From Arthrobacter sp. B2a2-09 (GTDB lineage Bacteria > Actinomycetota > Actinomycetes > Actinomycetales > Micrococcaceae): DNA of 64,000 nucleotides. Every line of letters starts with the position of its first letter. Position 1 is the first letter of the stretch. A program made the translations under genes and the position numbers. The DNA lies in NCBI RefSeq assembly GCF_027587375.1, contig NZ_JAMXIC010000007.1, forward strand, positions 168,631 to 232,630, written 5' to 3'. Below, piece by piece: positions 61,470-64,000 of the stretch. A model generated the notes under the pieces. That model searched no databases and was not told the origin of the DNA. It saw only the letters and a program-made list of their open reading frames with translations.

Positions 61470-62339
61470 CTAGGAAGCCCGGGCCAACTGCCTGATGGGG
61501 ATCCAGCGGGAAGCCAGCCTGCGATAAGCCGCGGCCGCTCCGGTCATGTCGCCCTCGGCCAGGCATTCGATGCCGAGCCTGACATCCATGGGCGACTCGT
61601 CCGGGTACACCTTGTCCGCCACCGCGCCATAGTCCAGTTCGACCATTGACTGCACATGGAACAATTCGAGCCATTCCGTGAGCTGGGTCAGGTCGTCCAG
61701 CATGTCCAGGTCCGGGGCGGCGAGGGCGAGGTTGGCTACGGCAAAGCGTGCCCGGTCCAAGGCATCCGTCAGTGAGGCCCAGACCCTGACTGTCAGGATG
61801 CGTCCGCCGGATTCCACGACATCCTTGCGGTCCGCCTCCTGGAACAGCGAGAACCAGCTGAAGGGGATGCCCCAGGTGGAGGCCCGTGTGTGCACGCGCT
61901 TCGCGTCGTGACTGGCGTTGATACGGTCGATTCGTGCCTGGTGCCGGTCGCGCTGGTCCACGGGGATGAGCAGGTCCGCGAGCGGTCCGTGGATACCTTC
62001 CATGAGGGCGTTGGCCGCCAATCCTGCCCGGATGACCAGTTGGCTGGGGCAGTAAAGCAGCCGTGCGGCGTCGGGGTCTTTCCGATCCCCGGAAGGAACC
62101 CGCGTGATGCGGACCAGATCGGTGCTCCCGGTGGGGAAAGGGTCGCCGCCCTTGCGGGTGACCCGTCCGAGGGAAGCGAGCAGCTCGGCATTTTCGACGG
62201 CGGCCCGCGAACCGCTGCGGGTGCCGCTCGCCACGAGCTGCAGCCGCTGGTCCTCGGGGAATGCTTCGAGCGGTTCGTAGACACGCAACGCCGAAGAGAA
62301 GGGCAGCCCAGCCTGGCTCCCGTATAGCTTTCCGCTCAT
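61470..62339 (-). CDS. Conserved hypothetical actinobacterial protein
   Basis: A 289-residue soluble protein I do not recognise. It has no signal peptide and no membrane segment. Notable stretches are 'LLYCPSQLVIRAGLAANALMEGIHGPLADLL' (spread over about 94-124) and WGIPFSWFSLFQEADRK near residue 155. The C-terminal third is helical and acidic, with VELDYGAVADKVY. GGAGG lies about 10 nt before the ATG. It is 32 bp after exonuclease III on the same strand, suggesting co-transcription, and its stop abuts the stop of the LacI gene. Confidence 0.7.
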   Translation of the reverse strand: MSGKLYGSQAGLPFSSALRVYEPLEAFPEDQRLQLVASGTRSGSRAAVENAELLASLGRVTRKGGDPFPTGSTDLVRITRVPSGDRKDPDAARLLYCPSQLVIRAGLAANALMEGIHGPLADLLIPVDQRDRHQARIDRINASHDAKRVHTRASTWGIPFSWFSLFQEADRKDVVESGGRILTVRVWASLTDALDRARFAVANLALAAPDLDMLDDLTQLTEWLELFHVQSMVELDYGAVADKVYPDESPMDVRLGIECLAEGDMTGAAAAYRRLASRWIPIRQLARAS

Positions 62340-62371
62340 CGCAGGCCCGCCTCCTCCAAAATTGTCGCTGC

Positions 62372-63184
62372 TCAGTCCGTTAGCTCCACGATCACGGGAG
62401 CGTGGTCCGAGGCACCCTTGCCCTTGCGTTCCTCGCGGTCGATCGAGGCCCCGTTGACGCGGGCCGCCAGCGCGGGGGAGGCCATGACGAAGTCAATACG
62501 CATGCCCTCCTTTTTCGGGAACCGCAGCTGCGTGTAGTCCCAGTAGGTGTAGACGCCGGGACCTGGGGTGTAGGGGCGGGCGACGTCGGTGAAACCGGCC
62601 GCTTCGAACGCCCGGAAGGCCTCGCGCTCGGGCTCGCTGACGTGGGTAAGCGCGTTCGCCCGGAAGAAATCGATGTCCCAGACATCCTCGTCCAGCGGCG
62701 CGATGTTCCAGTCGCCCATGAGCGCCACCTGGGTCTCGGGGTTCTCCGTGACCCAGCCGGCGGCGTGGCCTTTCAGGGTGTCCAGCCATTTGAGCTTGTA
62801 CGGCATGTGTTCGTCGTCCAGGGAACGACCGTTGGGAACGTACAGGCTCCACACCCGTACCCCGCCACACGTTGCGGCAATCGCACGGGCTTCCTGGACA
62901 GGATCCTTGCCGGCTTTTCCGAAGGCGGGCTGGTCAACAAAGGTGCGTTCGACGTCGTCGAGCCCTACACGCGAGGCGATCGCCACACCGTTCCATTGGC
63001 TCAGGCCGAAGTGGGCAACCTCGTAGCCCATGCGCTCGAAGAGCTCCCACGGGAAATTGTCATCCTTGCACTTGGTTTCCTGCATGGCGAGAACGTCGCA
63101 GTCACTGCGCTGCAGCCAGGCCTCGACGCGGTCGGCACGTGCGCGGAGCGAATTCACATTCCAGGTAGCTATCTTCACAGGCAC
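62372..63184 (-). CDS. xthA: Exodeoxyribonuclease III
   Basis: A 270-residue AP endonuclease/3'-exonuclease of the EEP superfamily. Motifs in order: ATWNVNSLRAR (7-17, Asn metal site), QETKCKD (near 36, Glu), YVPNGRSLDDE (near 115), MGDWNIAP (near 156, Asp/Asn) and SDHAPVIVEL at the end (catalytic His). It functions in base-excision repair of abasic sites. The start is the GTG at 63184; no ribosome site is evident. Confidence 0.95.
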   Translation of the reverse strand: MPVKIATWNVNSLRARADRVEAWLQRSDCDVLAMQETKCKDDNFPWELFERMGYEVAHFGLSQWNGVAIASRVGLDDVERTFVDQPAFGKAGKDPVQEARAIAATCGGVRVWSLYVPNGRSLDDEHMPYKLKWLDTLKGHAAGWVTENPETQVALMGDWNIAPLDEDVWDIDFFRANALTHVSEPEREAFRAFEAAGFTDVARPYTPGPGVYTYWDYTQLRFPKKEGMRIDFVMASPALAARVNGASIDREERKGKGASDHAPVIVELTD

Positions 63185-63242
63185 TAACTTACCGAACTTG
63201 GGACCTGGCGCATCCCCCTGGGGTGGATTGCTCCCGCAGGGG

Positions 63243-63809
63243 CTAATGCGCGAGCATCACCGAAGAGGAGGCGCGCCTGCGGAGCTTGATACCAGAGGCG
63301 ATCAACAGAACACCGCTGACCGCCGCGTATGTCGCGAGGAGCGCCACCACGCCCAGGAATCCGGCTCCGGGATTGACGAGCACAAAAAGTCCAAACAAGG
63401 TGGTGATCAGCCCTGTCAACATCCAGATCAACCAAGCCCTGATGGTCCTCCGGGCGTCCATGGCAAGGATGATTTGCGAAATCCCCAAGAGCAGGGCCCA
63501 TGCTCCTATGAGGACGCCCAGCGCCGCGGCGGTGATGCCCGGCCACGAAACGGCCACGAGGCCGGTCGCGACGGAGATGAAGCCGCCAATCATGCTCCAG
63601 CGGGAGTGGCGCGCAGGATCGTAGAAGTAATGGGCCATGTCGGTGAGTCCATCGGTGATGGCGTAGACGCCGAACACGTAGACGAGGGCAAAAACCGTGG
63701 CGACCGGCAAAGAAGCGACCAGGAAGGCCAAGAGAAGGGCCAAGGCTCCCCGGAAGATTAGCGCCGTTCCTGAATGCTGAAACAACTTGCGTCCTGCGGT
63801 GTCGGACAT
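63243..63809 (-). CDS. HdeD-like membrane protein
   Basis: A 188-residue protein with six predicted transmembrane helices in three pairs (about 17-55, 72-112, 124-176), the layout of the HdeD/DUF308 family. FGVYAITDGLTDMAHYFYDP and GVLIGAWALLLGISQIILAM are the characteristic repeats. TACACT lies 6 nt before the ATG and no ribosome site is seen, suggesting a leaderless mRNA. Role unknown beyond acid/envelope stress in some bacteria. Confidence 0.9.
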   Translation of the reverse strand: MSDTAGRKLFQHSGTALIFRGALALLLAFLVASLPVATVFALVYVFGVYAITDGLTDMAHYFYDPARHSRWSMIGGFISVATGLVAVSWPGITAAALGVLIGAWALLLGISQIILAMDARRTIRAWLIWMLTGLITTLFGLFVLVNPGAGFLGVVALLATYAAVSGVLLIASGIKLRRRASSSVMLAH

Positions 63810-63872
63810 AGGGTCAGTGTAGACCCGGCGCGGTAGCTGGTGAAGTGGTCAGCTGGAACTCACCGCCAGATG

Positions 63873-63932
63873 CCCAACTAACTCGCAGTTGTTGTCGTTA
63901 TGCGGGCTGATAACGACAACAACTGCGAGTCA
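63873..63932. repeat. Dispersed palindrome, family A, copy 6 (right end degraded)
   Basis: CCCAACTAACTCGCAGTTGT on the left, matched by ACAACAACTGCGAGTCAG on the right, after which TTGGG has become CGGAT. The inner TTGTCGTTA / TAACGACAA is perfect. It lies upstream of the HdeD-like gene. Confidence 0.9.
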
Positions 63933-64000
63933 GCGGATGAGCGCCGCTGGTGCGCCGTGGTTTGGGAAAGTATGCGCGTTACTCGCCGGGGCTCTGGTGA

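Noticed and set aside
1..64000. CRISPR arrays, rRNA operons, IS elements, prophage genes, riboswitches
   Set aside because: No regularly spaced repeats, no rRNA sequence, and no transposase, integrase or phage proteins were seen. No riboswitch could be recognised by eye.

Overview
The window looks like a chromosomal segment of a high-GC actinobacterium of the Micrococcaceae, most like Arthrobacter, Paenarthrobacter or Pseudarthrobacter. This rests on gene content and style: hutU/hutH with actinobacterial features, a 180-kDa-class NAD-glutamate dehydrogenase, ABC permease-ATPase fusions, a dihydroxyacetone-kinase-type DhaK-DhaL fusion, an Asp23/AmaP envelope operon, leaderless genes, and two dispersed intergenic palindrome families. 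The genus is inferred, not shown. No phage, IS element, plasmid origin or CRISPR array was seen.

Layout. (1) 0-4.5 kb: histidine catabolism genes hutU and hutH, with a 60-bp palindrome before hutU and another between the two genes, then two small hypothetical genes. (2) 4.5-9.5 kb: NAD-dependent glutamate dehydrogenase. (3) 9.6-19.7 kb: a two-armed catabolic cluster. The minus-strand arm encodes an MFS anion symporter, an erythrulose kinase (DhaKL fusion), an RpiB-type isomerase, a TIM-type isomerase, a sugar-isomerase-fold decarboxylase candidate and an apionate-oxidoisomerase candidate. The plus-strand arm encodes a GntR/FadR regulator, a D-apionate-lactonase-like protein and an SDR dehydrogenase. 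Together they fit D-apiose -> apionolactone -> apionate -> 3-oxo-isoapionate -> L-erythrulose -> L-erythrulose-1-P -> D-erythrulose-4-P -> D-erythrose-4-P. The motif GTCAACCGGTTGAC, or a variant of it, recurs at each promoter. A tRNA-Cys sits inside the cluster. (4) 19.8-36.2 kb: a TetR regulator divergent from a nine-gene operon: a family-5 lipoprotein SBP, a permease, a permease-ATPase fusion, an ATPase, and five glycosidases without signal peptides (GH1, GH3, GH43, GH78 and a DUF5060/apiosidase-like/DUF5605 protein). I read regions 3 and 4 as one system that imports plant glycosides, including apiosyl glycosides, trims them in the cytoplasm and degrades the released apiose.

(5) 36.3-38.8 kb: hutG and an NCS2 purine-type permease. 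(6) 38.9-49.4 kb: housekeeping and stress genes: CopC, a small dinucleotide-binding protein, a tandem universal stress protein, a rifampin-phosphotransferase-like enzyme, a CDF metal exporter, a zincin-like metallopeptidase, a LacI regulator with a PfkB sugar kinase, and an EamA transporter. (7) 49.6-49.95 kb: tRNA-Glu, tRNA-Asp and tRNA-Phe. (8) 50-51.6 kb: a less GC-rich stretch with a secreted cysteine-containing protein and a two-helix membrane protein. (9) 51.8-54.7 kb: Asp23/DUF2273/AmaP-type envelope stress operon and a LEA-like helical-repeat protein whose expected ATG reads AGG. (10) 54.8-61.5 kb: an alpha-glucoside system (GH13 enzyme divergent from an SBP and two permeases, with a LacI repressor and a perfect LacI-type operator between them). 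(11) 61.5-64 kb: a hypothetical protein, exonuclease III, an HdeD-like membrane protein and a sixth palindrome copy.

Regulation visible in the sequence includes operators for the GntR, TetR and LacI proteins, intercistronic stem-loops directly after both SBP genes, a terminator pair with compensatory changes in the stem, and six genes with TANNNT about 6 nt before ATG, the signature of leaderless mRNAs. All functions are read from sequence by eye. No database search was run.
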